DNA of 64,000 bases from Streptomyces sp. TLI_105 (GTDB lineage: Bacteria > Actinomycetota > Actinomycetes > Streptomycetales > Streptomycetaceae). A program made the translations under genes and the position numbers. This document shows positions 8,292 through 20,260 of the stretch, in pieces. Location: assembly GCF_900105415.1 (NCBI RefSeq), contig NZ_FNSM01000001.1:7510001-7574000 (forward strand). The letters are read 5' to 3'. The stretch's first letter is position 1. Every line of letters begins with the position of its first letter. Below the pieces are notes generated by a model. That model saw only the letters and a program-made list of their open reading frames with translations, ran no database searches and had not been told where the DNA came from.

Positions 8292-8792
8292 ATGTCCTTC
8301 CTCCGCCGCCGCAGCGCCGCCACACCCGCGGGCCCGGACTTCGACGTCCTGGCCATGGACCCGGGGGACTGGCCCGGCAATCTCGGCGCCGGTCTGCTGC
8401 CCGCGCCCGACGGCTCCTGTCAGGGCGTGTTCCTCCGCTACGACCTGTTCGGCGGCCGCGGACCCGCGATGATCATCGGCAACCTCCCCGAGGGCTCCCC
8501 GGCGCGCGAGCTCGCCGACGGCCAGATCCCCTTCGAGGTGGCGCAGCTCCTCGCGGCCCTGGAGAACGACGAGCCGGTCGAGGTCCTCGACACCGAGGAC
8601 ATGCCCGTCATGCAGGGCGACAACCTCCTCATCGTGCGCCGCCTCAAGCTCTCCGAGAGCCGCATCTCCTGCGTCCAGTTCGACCGCAGCGACAACGTCC
8701 TCGTGACGATCGCCAGTTGGGACCGGCCGATCACCGACGACCTGTACGCGCTGCTCAAGCCGCTGCCCGCCGAGCTGTTCCAGCAGGGCTGA
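8292..8792 (+). CDS. conserved hypothetical protein, 166 aa
   Basis: A soluble 166-aa protein starting MSFLRRRSAA with a basic N-terminus and otherwise acidic, compact alpha/beta content. No catalytic motif or known domain is recognised. The ATG at 8292 is preferred because a TACCAT box sits 6 nt upstream, whereas the in-frame upstream ATG at 8265 would place that box inside the coding sequence. The next gene, an S4 RNA-binding protein, begins 15 nt after the stop behind a strong GGGGAGG site, so the two probably form an operon. Confidence 0.8.
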   Translation: MSFLRRRSAATPAGPDFDVLAMDPGDWPGNLGAGLLPAPDGSCQGVFLRYDLFGGRGPAMIIGNLPEGSPARELADGQIPFEVAQLLAALENDEPVEVLDTEDMPVMQGDNLLIVRRLKLSESRISCVQFDRSDNVLVTIASWDRPITDDLYALLKPLPAELFQQG

Positions 8793-8807
8793 CGGGGAGG
8801 GGGGCCG

Positions 8808-9173
8808 ATGAGCGCGCGCGTCGACGCCTGGATCTGGGCGGTCCGCCTCACCAAGACCCGCTCCCAGGCCGCGGCCGCCTGCCGCGCCGGACACGTCAAG
8901 GTCAACGGCGAGCGGGTCAAGCCCGCCCAGGCCGTGAAGCCCGGCGACGAGGTCCGGATCTTCCACGGCGGCCGGGAGCGGATCGTCGAGATCAAGGAGC
9001 TCCACACCAAGCGGGTCGGGCCGCCGGTCGCCGTCGAGGCGTACGTGGACAACAGCCCGCCCCCGCCGCCGCGCGAGCACGTCGCCCTCGCTGCCGTACG
9101 CGATCGGGGCGCGGGACGCCCCACCAAGCGCGAGCGCCGCGAACTCGACGAACTGCGCGGCCGGCGCCCCTGA
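8808..9173 (+). CDS. S4-domain RNA-binding protein, Hsp15 type
   Basis: A 121-aa protein whose first 60 residues form an S4 domain: RVDAWIWAVRLTKTRSQA, AGHVKVNGERVKPAQAVKPGDEV. Hsp15 family members bind the 50S subunit with stalled nascent chains and help recycle it after heat shock; whether the Streptomyces protein does this is unproven. The tail is proline-rich then strongly basic (RPTKRERRELDELRGRRP), as usual in this family. A GGGGAGGGGGG site precedes the ATG. A strong terminator follows at 9287. Confidence 0.9.
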   Translation: MSARVDAWIWAVRLTKTRSQAAAACRAGHVKVNGERVKPAQAVKPGDEVRIFHGGRERIVEIKELHTKRVGPPVAVEAYVDNSPPPPPREHVALAAVRDRGAGRPTKRERRELDELRGRRP

Positions 9174-9286
9174 GGCGAGCCGACGACGGGCGCCCCCGAG
9201 GCGAGCCGGCGGTGGGCGCCCCCGAGACGTGCTGACAGCGGGCGCCCCGAGACGCGTGGACGACCGCGCGCCCCTGGTCCGACGAC

Positions 9287-9322
9287 CCGAAGGCCTCCGG
9301 GAATCCTCCCGGAGGCCTTCGG
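9287..9322. terminator. bidirectional terminator hairpin
   Basis: Perfect 16-bp stem (9287-9302 with 9307-9322) and a 4-nt loop, between the convergent S4-protein and geosmin synthase genes. It can serve both directions. Confidence 0.85.
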
Positions 9323-9328
9323 CGTACG

Positions 9329-11686
<2,358 letters not shown>

Positions 11687-13660
11687 TCAGCCCTGGGAAA
11701 CCCGCACGTCAGCGGCCTTCACAAAGGCCACCCGGTGGCCGAACTGGATCTGGTAGTACTCCTCCTGACCCCGGACCACGGTGTGCCCGCTCGGATCGAA
11801 CACCGGCGCGAAGTAGTACTCGCCCGGGGTGCTGCCCCCCACCACGTACCGCTGACCCGCGAGCAACCGGTACGGCAGCGGCGACACCGACTGCACCGGC
11901 ACGCCCGCCGGATAGGCCGGGGCCTCCGGATACGCCCGCCCGTACACCGGCACCTCCGCCAGACCCTCCCGGGGCGTCAGGACCTGACCGCGCGCGTTCA
12001 CCGCCGTCGGCTCCTCCACCGGGTTGAGGAACCACGCCTTCTGCCCGAGGTACCAGACCGCCGTCCAGTCCCCCCGCCGCTCCGCCACCGCGAAGCTCTG
12101 CCCGGTCGAGGCCCGCGCCCCGGTGTCGTTGACGCCCGTGGTGGAGGCCTGCCCGCCCGGTCGCAGACCGATGTCCTTCACCAGGGGCGCGTCGGCGCTC
12201 GGCGCGGTGTGCAGGCGCACCGCCCCGCTGCCGTGCGGCACACACGCCTGTCCCGCCGTCACACAGCCCGTGTAGACCGGCCGGTGGGACTCGTAGTCGG
12301 GCCGGATCGTCACCACGCCCGCGTGCGGACCGGCGCTCGGGGTGATCGGACGGCCGAGCAGCCGGAAGTAGTGCGCCCAGTCCCAGTACGGCCCCGGGTC
12401 CGTGTGCATGTTCTTGATCGTGGACGCCGTCGTGCCCGGCACGTTGTCGTGACCCAGGACGTGCTGCCGGTCCAGCGGGATGTCGTACCGCGCGGCGATG
12501 TACCGCACCAGGCGCGCCGACGACCGGTACATCGCCTCCGTGTACCAGGAGTCCGGCGAGGTCAGGAAGCCCTCGTGCTCCAGACCCACCGACTTGGCGT
12601 TCACGAACCAGTTCCCCGCGTGCCAGGCCACGTCCTTCAGCGGCACGTGCTGGGCGATGTGCCCGTCGGAGGAGCGCAGCGAGTACTGCCAGGACACGTA
12701 CGTCGGGTCCTGCACCAGCTTCAGGGTGGTCTTCCAGTCCGCCTCGGTGTCGTGGATCACGATGTAGTCGATCGACTGGGAGGCCGGCCGGTTCGCCTTG
12801 TCGTGGTTGCCGTAGTCGCCGTCGCCGAACTCCTCGTACGGCGCGGGGACCCACTCGCAGGCCACCGAGGCCGGGCACTCCACGGGCCCGGCGGCCGGCC
12901 GCCGCAGACCCAGGGCCGACACCTGACCGGTGGCGGGCGTCACCGCCGGGTCGGCCGACAGCGTCACCACCTGCCCGCTGTCCGTCGTCCGCGTCTCCCC
13001 GGTCCGGATCACGTCGAACACGTCGTTCGCGTACGCCGCCGCCGTCGCCGAGTCGTCCGCACCGGAGTACCGCGCCACCGCCCCGTACCAGTCGGCCGGG
13101 TCCGCGCTCGCCGGAAGACCGGCCTCGCGCTGCGCCGCCGCGAGCAGCGCCGCCCCGCCCTCGATGTTCGCGGCCGGCACCGTGCGCAGCTCCTCCGCCG
13201 GGATCCCGGACAGCGCCGACGCCCGCTCCAGGGTCCGCAGCCACTCGGGCAGCGCCTCGGGCGCGGGCACCGGGACGTCGCCGCCCGTGCGGGCCGGGCG
13301 GGAGGAGTCGCCCCGGGCGTCCTCCCCCTCCTCCGAGTGGTGCGGGGCGGTCCGGGCCAGGGCCGTCGCCGCGTCCGTCAGGTGCATCGGCCCGTAGCCG
13401 CCGGTCACACTGGGCGCACCGCCGTGGGTGTCCCACCGCGACTGCAGGTACGAGACGGCGAGCAGCACGCTCTCGGGCACGCCCTGACGCTCGGCCGCCC
13501 GCGCGAACTGCCCCTGCAGGACACCCGCCTCGGGCACGTCGGCGCCGGCGGGCGGGGCGGCGGACAGCAGGGGAAGCAGCAGGGCGGCGGACGCCAGGGC
13601 GCCCACCGCCCCCGGCACACGGATCGGCGAAGGACGTCTGCGCGACGCGGAACGGAGCAA
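11687..13660 (-). CDS. secreted N-acetylmuramoyl-L-alanine amidase (PGRP/Amidase_2)
   Basis: A 657-aa secreted cell-wall hydrolase. The start is a TTG at 13660, chosen because GGAGG lies 6 nt upstream and the resulting N-terminus is a signal peptide (basic MLRSASRRRPSPIR, hydrophobic core, AGA cleavage site). A lysozyme-like segment (VSYLQSRW...GGYGPMHL) follows, then the zinc amidase domain at about 298-450: YIVIHDTEAD (first His about 303), WHAGNW, GLEHEG, LGHDNVPG and TDPGPYWDW. C-terminal beta-rich SH3-like repeats probably bind the wall. It would cleave the MurNAc-L-Ala bond. Upstream ATG/GTG codons in frame would bury the signal sequence. Confidence 0.9.
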   Translation of the reverse strand: MLRSASRRRPSPIRVPGAVGALASAALLLPLLSAAPPAGADVPEAGVLQGQFARAAERQGVPESVLLAVSYLQSRWDTHGGAPSVTGGYGPMHLTDAATALARTAPHHSEEGEDARGDSSRPARTGGDVPVPAPEALPEWLRTLERASALSGIPAEELRTVPAANIEGGAALLAAAQREAGLPASADPADWYGAVARYSGADDSATAAAYANDVFDVIRTGETRTTDSGQVVTLSADPAVTPATGQVSALGLRRPAAGPVECPASVACEWVPAPYEEFGDGDYGNHDKANRPASQSIDYIVIHDTEADWKTTLKLVQDPTYVSWQYSLRSSDGHIAQHVPLKDVAWHAGNWFVNAKSVGLEHEGFLTSPDSWYTEAMYRSSARLVRYIAARYDIPLDRQHVLGHDNVPGTTASTIKNMHTDPGPYWDWAHYFRLLGRPITPSAGPHAGVVTIRPDYESHRPVYTGCVTAGQACVPHGSGAVRLHTAPSADAPLVKDIGLRPGGQASTTGVNDTGARASTGQSFAVAERRGDWTAVWYLGQKAWFLNPVEEPTAVNARGQVLTPREGLAEVPVYGRAYPEAPAYPAGVPVQSVSPLPYRLLAGQRYVVGGSTPGEYYFAPVFDPSGHTVVRGQEEYYQIQFGHRVAFVKAADVRVSQG

Positions 13661-13947
13661 GGCAGCCTCCAGAGGCGGGGGTGACACGGGGGCGTGCGGG
13701 GCCGAACCCGTACAGGGGTATCGGCTCCCGGACGTTCCGTCAATCACACCCGCACAAAAGGAAGTTCCCACGTCAGAGCGGGAATGGAGGCCATACGGCG
13801 GAGTTTCGCCGAGACGGGTCCCGGGCCTGGGACGCGTCACTGGAGTGGACCAATGGAGGGGCGCGTACAAGCCGGTGCGCCGCGTCCCGGTGTGTCGGCA
13901 CCGGGCTCACGGCGCACCGCCCCCGTGTGGTCGGCCGGACCCGCCCT

Positions 13948-15075
13948 TCAGCGCGTCCCGACCGCCGCGCGCACGGCCCGCCGTGCCATGGCGCAGTCGT
14001 CGTGCAGCCGCCTCAGCAGCAGCCGCTGTTCCTCGCCGGGCGCGAGCGCCCCCGAGGGCACCGGCACCGAACCGGCCGGCGGGGCCTCCTTCATGGTGCG
14101 CTGCACCGCCGTCTCGTAGGTACGGATCTCCCGCGTCAGCACGATCATCAGGTTCACCAGGAAGGCGTCCCGGGAGGCCGGGCCCGCCTGCTGGGCGAGC
14201 TGGCTGATCTGGCGCCGGGCCAGCGGCGCGTCACCGAGCACCGCCCACAGGGTCGCCAGGTCGTAGCCGGGCAGGTACCAGCCCGCGTGCTCCCAGTCGA
14301 CGAGCACCGGCCCGGCGGGGGAGAGCAGGATGTTGGACAGCAGGGCGTCACCGTGACAGAACTGGCCCATGCCCTGACGGCCGCCCGCGTGCGCCAGACC
14401 GTGCAGCAGCTTCTGCAGGTCGTCCCGGTCCCGGTCCGTGAAGAGCCCGAGCTCGTGGTAGCGGGCGATCCGGGCGCCGTATTCCAGCGGCGCGTCGAAG
14501 GTCCCGGCCGGCGGCCGCCAGGCGTTGAGCCGGGCGATCGCACCGAGCGCGGCCCGCACGTCGGCCCGCGGCGGGGCCTCGACGGGGTGGCGCGAGAGCG
14601 CCGCCGCGCGCCCGGGCATCCGCTCGATCACCAGCGTGCAGTTCTCCGGATCCGCGGCGATCAGCCGCGGCGCCCGCACCGGAGGACGGTGACGGACGAA
14701 GGAGCGGTAGGACGCTATCTCGTGCCGGAACCGCTCGACCCAGGCGGGGGAGTGGTCCAGTAAACACTTCGCGACCACCGTCGTCCGCCCGGTCGTCCCG
14801 ACGATCAGTACGGAACGGCCGCTGCGCCGCAGCACCTGCACCGGGTTGAACTCCGGACAGATCCGGTGGACGGACGCGATCGCCATCTTCAGCTGCGCCC
14901 CCTGGGGGCCGGACAGGTCGATTCTCCCGCTGACCGGCTGGGCACCGGTGCCGGTCGCCCAGCGCCTCGGCCTGACGGCCTGGGGCGCGGGGGCCAGGTA
15001 CGGTCCGGCGCCTGCCGGGACGATGCGGTGCTGCGGCCGGGGCGGGGCGGACACGGAGGACGATGCTGTGTACAT
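13948..15075 (-). CDS. aminoglycoside phosphotransferase (APH)-family kinase
   Basis: A 375-aa protein with a protein-kinase-like fold of the APH type. The catalytic loop reads [12 protein letters not shown] and the metal-binding segment VLVDWEHAG, both standard. The N-terminal 65 residues are Pro/Ala-rich and poorly conserved-looking. The substrate is unknown: members phosphorylate antibiotics, sugars or small metabolites, and position gives no clue. The ATG at 15075 has a weak upstream GAAGGGA. It is divergent from the NsdA-like gene across about 230 bp holding several dyads. Confidence 0.8.
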   Translation of the reverse strand: MYTASSSVSAPPRPQHRIVPAGAGPYLAPAPQAVRPRRWATGTGAQPVSGRIDLSGPQGAQLKMAIASVHRICPEFNPVQVLRRSGRSVLIVGTTGRTTVVAKCLLDHSPAWVERFRHEIASYRSFVRHRPPVRAPRLIAADPENCTLVIERMPGRAAALSRHPVEAPPRADVRAALGAIARLNAWRPPAGTFDAPLEYGARIARYHELGLFTDRDRDDLQKLLHGLAHAGGRQGMGQFCHGDALLSNILLSPAGPVLVDWEHAGWYLPGYDLATLWAVLGDAPLARRQISQLAQQAGPASRDAFLVNLMIVLTREIRTYETAVQRTMKEAPPAGSVPVPSGALAPGEEQRLLLRRLHDDCAMARRAVRAAVGTR

Positions 15076-15226
15076 GGAGGTGACAGATCCCTTCGTGCGC
15101 CGACGAGTTGCGTGCGTCGCCCCGCCCGCCCCCGGTCCGCACCCTGGGGAATGAGGGCCGGTCGGCGGGGCGGGGTGGCGCGTTCCTACCTGACACCCGC
15201 GTGCGGGTGGCGGAACATCCAGCGCA

Positions 15227-15280
15227 CCCTGGCGAACCCTGGCGAATTGTCGCCAGGCCTATGACAGGGGGTTACTGTCA
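15227..15280. promoter_or_regulatory. cluster of direct and inverted repeats upstream of the nsdA-like gene
   Basis: CCCTGGCGAA is repeated in tandem at 15227-15236 and 15237-15246. The second copy forms a dyad with TCGCCAGG (15238-15245/15250-15257, 4-nt spacer). A second dyad TGACAG-N7-CTGTCA lies at 15262-15280. All are within 30-85 nt of the GTG start at 15309, so they are candidate operators. Confidence 0.5.
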
Positions 15281-15308
15281 ACTCAGCCGAGAACCTGGGG
15301 GCTTAGAC

Positions 15309-16799
15309 GTGACCGGACAAACCAACACCCGCCTGGCAGACCTGTTCGGCCTGGCCGGCTGGTCCAAGGGCGAACTCGCGAGGCTCGTCAACCGGCAGGC
15401 GGCGGCCATGGGCCACCCCCAGCTGGCGACCGACACCTCGCGGGTGCGGCGGTGGATCGATCGGGGCGAGACCCCGCGCGATCCCGTCCCCCGGGTGCTG
15501 GCAGCACTGTTCACCGAGCGACTCGGCCGTGTCGTGACCATCGAGGACCTCGGGTTCGTACGACACGGGCGTGCCGGAAAGAAGCAGGACGTCAGGAAGA
15601 CGGAGAACCCTGACGGGCTGCCCTGGCCCCCCGATCGTGCGGCGGCGGTCCTCACCGAATTCACGGGAATGGACCTCATGCTCAACCGACGCGGCCTGGT
15701 GGGCGCGGGTGCCGCGCTTGCCGCCGGCTCCGTACTCAGCAACGCCATGCACGACTGGCTGCAGACCGACCCCGCACGCAAGGGCGTCGCCCAGCGGGCC
15801 ACCGATCCCCTCCACGCCGACCCCGCCGGGTTCGACCGCTACGAGGCCGCCCCCATCGGGTCGGAGGAGATCGAGGCCCTGGAGCACTCCGTGGTGGTGT
15901 TCCGCGCCTGGGACGCCTCCCGGGGCGGCGGCCTCCAGCGCAAGGCGGTCGTGGGCCAGCTCAACGAGGTGGGCGGCATGCTCGCCTACCGCCATGCCGA
16001 CCACCTCCAGCGGCGCCTGTGGGGCGTCGCCGCCAACCTCGCCGTCCTCGCCGGCTGGATGTCCCACGACGTAGGCCTCGAACCGACGGCGCAGAAGTAC
16101 TTCGTCATCGCCGCCCACGCGGCCCGGGAGGGCGGCGACCGGCCCCGGGCCGGCGAGGCGCTGTCCCGGGCCGCCCGCCAGATGGTGCACCTGGGCCGGC
16201 CCGACGACGCCCTCGATCTGATGAAGCTCGCCAAGGTGGGCTCGGGCGAGCGGGTGCTGCCCCGCACCCAGGCCATGTTCCACACCATCGAGGCCTGGGC
16301 GCAGGCCTCCATGGGGCGGGGACAGGCCATGCGGCGAACCCTCGGCGAGGCCGAGGACCTCTTCGTCTCCGACACGGGAGAGGAGAAGCCGGACTGGATG
16401 CAGAACTTCGACGAGGCCGACATGCACGGCATGCAGGCCCTCGCCTACCGCACCCTCGCCGAGCACGATCCGGCCGCGGCGATCCCCGCGCAGCGCCACG
16501 CCAAGCTGGCCATCGAACTGAGGCACGGCGGGCACGACCGCTCGAAGCTCTTCGACCACATCTCGCTCGCCTCGGCCTGCTTCATCGCGGACGACCCGGA
16601 GCAGGCCGACCGGTACGCCCGGCTCGCCCTCATGTCCATGGGGGACACCTCGTCCCACCGGACCTGGGACCGGCTGCGGGAGATGTACCGGCTCACCGGC
16701 CAGTACGCGGGCTACTCGAGCATCGAGACCCTGCGCGAGGAGATCGAACTGGCCCTCCCCAGGTCGCCCGTCAACCGCCCCAGGGTCGGGCAGGCCTGA
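15309..16799 (+). CDS. NsdA-like helix-turn-helix/TPR regulator
   Basis: A 496-aa regulator with an N-terminal unusual helix-turn-helix (WSKGELARLVNRQ..., DTSRVRRWIDRGETPRDPVPRVLAALF), a central segment DLMLNRRGLVGAGAALAAGSVL that looks like an internal Tat/hydrophobic stretch, and a TPR-like helical C-terminal half (GWMSHDVGLEPTAQKYF, RQMVHLGRPDDALDLM). This is the layout of NsdA of S. coelicolor, a negative regulator of sporulation and antibiotic production. The GTG start at 15309 has GGGG upstream and follows the operator-like dyads. It is probably a paralogue or orthologue; which cannot be decided here. Confidence 0.82.
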   Translation: MTGQTNTRLADLFGLAGWSKGELARLVNRQAAAMGHPQLATDTSRVRRWIDRGETPRDPVPRVLAALFTERLGRVVTIEDLGFVRHGRAGKKQDVRKTENPDGLPWPPDRAAAVLTEFTGMDLMLNRRGLVGAGAALAAGSVLSNAMHDWLQTDPARKGVAQRATDPLHADPAGFDRYEAAPIGSEEIEALEHSVVVFRAWDASRGGGLQRKAVVGQLNEVGGMLAYRHADHLQRRLWGVAANLAVLAGWMSHDVGLEPTAQKYFVIAAHAAREGGDRPRAGEALSRAARQMVHLGRPDDALDLMKLAKVGSGERVLPRTQAMFHTIEAWAQASMGRGQAMRRTLGEAEDLFVSDTGEEKPDWMQNFDEADMHGMQALAYRTLAEHDPAAAIPAQRHAKLAIELRHGGHDRSKLFDHISLASACFIADDPEQADRYARLALMSMGDTSSHRTWDRLREMYRLTGQYAGYSSIETLREEIELALPRSPVNRPRVGQA

Positions 16800-16829
16800 G
16801 CCTTCCCGTCCCGCGGGTCGGGAAGGCTC
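16798..16829 (+). terminator. terminator overlapping the nsdA-like stop codon
   Basis: GAGCCTTCCCG and CGGGAAGGCTC pair as an 11-bp stem around a 10-nt loop; the left arm begins inside the TGA. Confidence 0.7.
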
Positions 16830-16834
16830 AGGAG

Positions 16835-16925
16835 AGGCTCGTCACCGGGTGGGACGGGGAGGCTCGGGAAAGGCTCGTCAGCGGGTGGGACGGGGAGGGC
16901 CGGGAGGGCCCGTCAGCGGGTGGGT
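16835..16925. repeat. about 2.5 tandem copies of a 35-36 bp unit
   Basis: AGGCTCGTCA plus the following GCGGGTGGGACGGGGA recur at 16835, 16871 and (diverged) 16906, between the NsdA-like and SpoIIE-type genes. No coding role is apparent. Confidence 0.65.
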
Positions 16926-16946
16926 CCAGTTCCGGCGCGGGCGGTC

Positions 16947-18431
16947 TCAGCTCCGGCGGGCGACCCGGACCACCATCACGCAGGCGTCGTCCTCGCGCGG
17001 CTCCTCGCCGAACTCCTCCACCACGGCGCGCACGCCGTCCTGCGCGTCCCGTGCCTCCGCGAGCCGGGGGCCGAGGGCGAGCAGCCGTCGCGTGCCCGTG
17101 TCGTCGTCCGGGTGACCGCCGCGGGTCAGCCCGTCGGTGTGCAGGACCAGCAGGTCGCCCGGGAGCAGCCGGGTCTCGGCCTCGCCGTACACGGCGCCGG
17201 TCGTCGCCCCGAGCAGCATGCCCTCGGGCCGTCGGAGCGCGTGTCCCGTCCCGCCGCGGAAGAGCAGCGGGGCGGGGTGGCCGGCCTGCGCCCAGGCCAG
17301 GGTCTGGGCCACCGGGTCGTAGCGGCAGCACATCGCGCTGCCGAGCGCGGGCTGTACGGAGGTCTCCAGGAGCTGGTTGAGGTGGCCCATCAGCGCGGCG
17401 GGCCGGATGCCGGCGACGGCCATGCCGCGCAGCGCGCCGAGGAGCATGGCCATGGAGGAGGTCGCGGCGACCCCGTGGCCCGTCAGGTCGCCGACGGTCA
17501 GCAGCGCGTCCCCGTCGGGCAGGGCGAGCGCGTCGTACCAGTCGCCGCCGATCAGACGGGTGCTGGCGGCGGGCAGGTAGTGCGCGGCCACGTCGAGGGG
17601 GGCGGGGCCGTCGTGGGCGAAGCGGAGCGAGCCGCGCCACGGCGGGAGGACCGCCTCCTGCAGTTCGACGGCGACCCGCCGCTCGGTGATCTCGATGTGG
17701 CGGCTGCGCTCCAGGCTGTCCCGGCTCTCGCGGACCGCCCGCTCGCTGCGCCGCAGCTCGCTGACGTCGCGCAGGACGGCCCACATGGAGGCGGTGCAGC
17801 CGTCGGTGTCGAGCACGGGTTCGCCGGTCATGTGCACCGTGCGCACCCGGCCGTCGGTCCGTACGATCCGGAACTCGCCGTCGATCGGCTTCCCGTCGAT
17901 CAGACAGTCCGTCACCATGCCCTGCAGGACGGGCTGGTCCTCGGCGAAGACCATCGTGGGCATCTCGTCGAGCGACATCGGGCCGCTCTCGGGGGGTCGT
18001 CCGAAGATCTGGAACAGCTCCTCGGACCAGCTGACCTCGTCGGTGAGCAGGTTCCACTCGGCGCTGCCGACCCGGGAGAGCAGCGAGCCGGTCCGGGGCG
18101 GGGCGGCCACGCCGTACGCCGTGCCGGGGGCGGTCGCGAGCGCGGTGTCGACGACGGCGTCGACGTCCCCGGTCTCGTCCTCCGGCACCGCGCTCGCCGG
18201 GACTCCGGCCCGGAGCTGGCCCAAGTGGGCGCCCAGGTCGTCGAGTTGGTGCACCGCCAGGTCGCACAGGGCCCGCTGCCACCGCTGCTGGGGATCGTCC
18301 TCGTCCGCCACGGCGTCCCGGCGGACGGCATCCACCTCGCCGCGCAGGCGGCGGGTCTGTGAGATCAGCGCGTCCACCGCGCCCGGCTCCGGCGGCTGGG
18401 CGGGGCGGTCCGCGAACAGATGGGACGGCAT
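16947..18431 (-). CDS. PAS domain - PP2C/SpoIIE phosphatase
   Basis: A 494-aa signalling protein. Residues about 135-240 form a PAS sensor (GSAEWNLLTDEVSWSEELFQIFGR, EFRIVRTDGRVRTVHMTGEPV); a short helical linker follows; residues about 265-490 are an SpoIIE/RsbU-type PP2C domain with IGGDWYDALALPDG, VGDLTGHGVAATSSMA and HTDGLTRGG supplying the metal-binding aspartates. Such proteins dephosphorylate anti-anti-sigma factors and are abundant in Streptomyces. The ATG at 18431 follows GGAG; an in-frame ATG 41 codons upstream lacks a site. No anti-sigma partner is adjacent. Confidence 0.9.
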   Translation of the reverse strand: MPSHLFADRPAQPPEPGAVDALISQTRRLRGEVDAVRRDAVADEDDPQQRWQRALCDLAVHQLDDLGAHLGQLRAGVPASAVPEDETGDVDAVVDTALATAPGTAYGVAAPPRTGSLLSRVGSAEWNLLTDEVSWSEELFQIFGRPPESGPMSLDEMPTMVFAEDQPVLQGMVTDCLIDGKPIDGEFRIVRTDGRVRTVHMTGEPVLDTDGCTASMWAVLRDVSELRRSERAVRESRDSLERSRHIEITERRVAVELQEAVLPPWRGSLRFAHDGPAPLDVAAHYLPAASTRLIGGDWYDALALPDGDALLTVGDLTGHGVAATSSMAMLLGALRGMAVAGIRPAALMGHLNQLLETSVQPALGSAMCCRYDPVAQTLAWAQAGHPAPLLFRGGTGHALRRPEGMLLGATTGAVYGEAETRLLPGDLLVLHTDGLTRGGHPDDDTGTRRLLALGPRLAEARDAQDGVRAVVEEFGEEPREDDACVMVVRVARRS

Positions 18432-18595
18432 GTCGTACTCCGATACAGGCGCGGCGCGGCCAGGTGTGGAAGGAGGCCCGTAGACGACTGTCGCACAGCC
18501 CGGGACGGCCCGTAAGGGATTTGGCAACACTCGATCCGGTGGTGCTTCTGTCATATGCCAAAGGCCCGGCGATTATCGGACAGGGCGCGACCCGT

Positions 18596-18601
18596 TACGG
18601 T
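18596..18601 (+). promoter_or_regulatory. -10 box TACGGT for a leaderless transcript
   Basis: TACGGT ends 6 nt before the GTG at 18608 and no ribosome site separates them. Confidence 0.5.
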
Positions 18602-18607
18602 GCTGGG

Positions 18608-20113
18608 GTGGTGAACGACGACGGAAACGGCACGGTGGGCGCGGGGACGACGGTCACGGGCGGGGTGGTCGCGGGCGGTTCGGACATGAGTACGGAGGCG
18701 GAGGCGGGGATGCCGGACGGCCTTGCCCCCGGCGCTCGGGCATCGGGCGCGAGGACCGGTGCCGACGCGGGTGCCGTGACGAGCGGTCCGGGCGCGAGCG
18801 CCGGTGCCGGTGTCGTGACGGGCGCTCCGGGCACGACGGCGGGCGGTTCGGGCATGCGTACGGAAGCGGGCGCGGCGGCCATGGGCACGGTCGGCACCGC
18901 CGTCCTGCTCGCGGCCGCGCCCGCCGGCCGGGGCCGCGCGATGGACGCCGCTTCGGTGCTGCCGGCGCTCGCCGCCGTACCGCCCGGGGTCCTCACCGGC
19001 ACCACGGCCGCCACGGTCGTCGAACTCGCCGATCCGCTCGACCCGCAGACCGTCCTCACCCGCCTCCGCGCGGCGGCCGCGAGCCCCGGACCCCTGGTCG
19101 TCTGTCTCGCGGGCCAGCTCCACCTCGACCGCCGCCAGCAGCTGCCCCACCTCGCCCTCGCCCGCACCACGCCGGCGACCCTCCGCTACACCGCGCTGCC
19201 CTGGCACTGGCTCGCCGCCGAACTCGGCGTACGGCCGCCCGGCACCACGACCGTCGTCGCGGACCTCGCGGCCGACCCGGACGTCTGGCAGCGCCTCACC
19301 GCCGCGCCCGGACTGCTGCACCTGGGGCCCGGCCCCCTTCTCTACGGGCGCGTGGTGCCCGCCCCGCGCAGGGGCGAGCCCACGACCCCCGGATACCTGC
19401 GTGCCCGGGCCGAACTCTGGCGCTCCGGAGCCCGGTTGACTCCGGCCGCGGCACACGCGGAGGCCGCCGCGCGGGCGGTGACGGTGGCACCCGCGCCGGA
19501 ACCGGTCTTCCTCACACCCGGGCTCGCACCTCCACCGGCACCCGTGCCGGCGGGGGGACCGGCCCCCGTTCCCGCGGCGCGCCCGGCACCCCCGGCGGCG
19601 ACCCGCCCCGCGCCCGTACCCGCACCCGTGACCGTGACCCGCCCCGCGCCCCTGCCCGTGACGCCTCCGGCGTCCGTGCCCGCCGGTGCGGGTGGGCCGG
19701 TGGCCGTGGAGGACCCGCACCCCGCGATCCTCGCCGCCGCCATGGCCGGGCGGCACGGCGAGGCGGCGGCGGTGGCGGCCGCCTGGGAGCACGAGGCCCT
19801 GCGCCGCCACGGGCCCCGGTCGATGGAGGCCGTGCACTGGACGGAGGTACGGGCCGACCTCGCCCGCCTCGCCGGGGAACCGGCCCGCAGCTGCGAACTC
19901 TGGCTCGCCGCCGCCGAGGCCCGGCTCGGACTGGGCCAGCGGACGGACGACCCCGACGTCGAAGGGGCCGTCGACCGGGCCCACCACCAGTGGGAGCAGA
20001 TCGGCGACCCCGACCGGGCCCGCGCCCTCGGCCCCACCCTGGTCGACCTCCGCCGACGGGTCCCGGGCCGCCGGCCCGGCGCACTGGCCGCCCTCACCCG
20101 CCGCATGGGCTGA
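18608..20113 (+). CDS. Ala/Pro-rich hypothetical protein
   Basis: A protein of about 501 aa, strongly alanine- and proline-rich. The first 85 residues are low-complexity Gly/Ala/Thr. Residues about 100-280 look globular (VVELADPLDPQTVLTRLRAAAA, TALPWHWLAAELGVRPPG). A long PAPVPA-type linker follows, then a helical C-terminal domain of about 110 residues (DPHPAILAAAMAGRHGEA...) resembling a TPR-like bundle. No enzyme motif is recognised. The GTG at 18608 (or the next codon) is preferred because of the -10 box just upstream; the frame is open further upstream but overlaps the divergent gene. Confidence 0.75.
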   Translation: MVNDDGNGTVGAGTTVTGGVVAGGSDMSTEAEAGMPDGLAPGARASGARTGADAGAVTSGPGASAGAGVVTGAPGTTAGGSGMRTEAGAAAMGTVGTAVLLAAAPAGRGRAMDAASVLPALAAVPPGVLTGTTAATVVELADPLDPQTVLTRLRAAAASPGPLVVCLAGQLHLDRRQQLPHLALARTTPATLRYTALPWHWLAAELGVRPPGTTTVVADLAADPDVWQRLTAAPGLLHLGPGPLLYGRVVPAPRRGEPTTPGYLRARAELWRSGARLTPAAAHAEAAARAVTVAPAPEPVFLTPGLAPPPAPVPAGGPAPVPAARPAPPAATRPAPVPAPVTVTRPAPLPVTPPASVPAGAGGPVAVEDPHPAILAAAMAGRHGEAAAVAAAWEHEALRRHGPRSMEAVHWTEVRADLARLAGEPARSCELWLAAAEARLGLGQRTDDPDVEGAVDRAHHQWEQIGDPDRARALGPTLVDLRRRVPGRRPGALAALTRRMG

Positions 20114-20260
20114 CGAGGCCGGACAGGAACGAGCGGCGGCCGGCCCCTCGCACGCGCCCGTACGACGCGAAGGAGGCGTACGGGCCGCCGTACGGCGCCG
20201 CCGGCCCCTCGCGCACCCCGTACGACCGCCCGAGACCCCCGTCCCCGAAAGGACCGGCCC

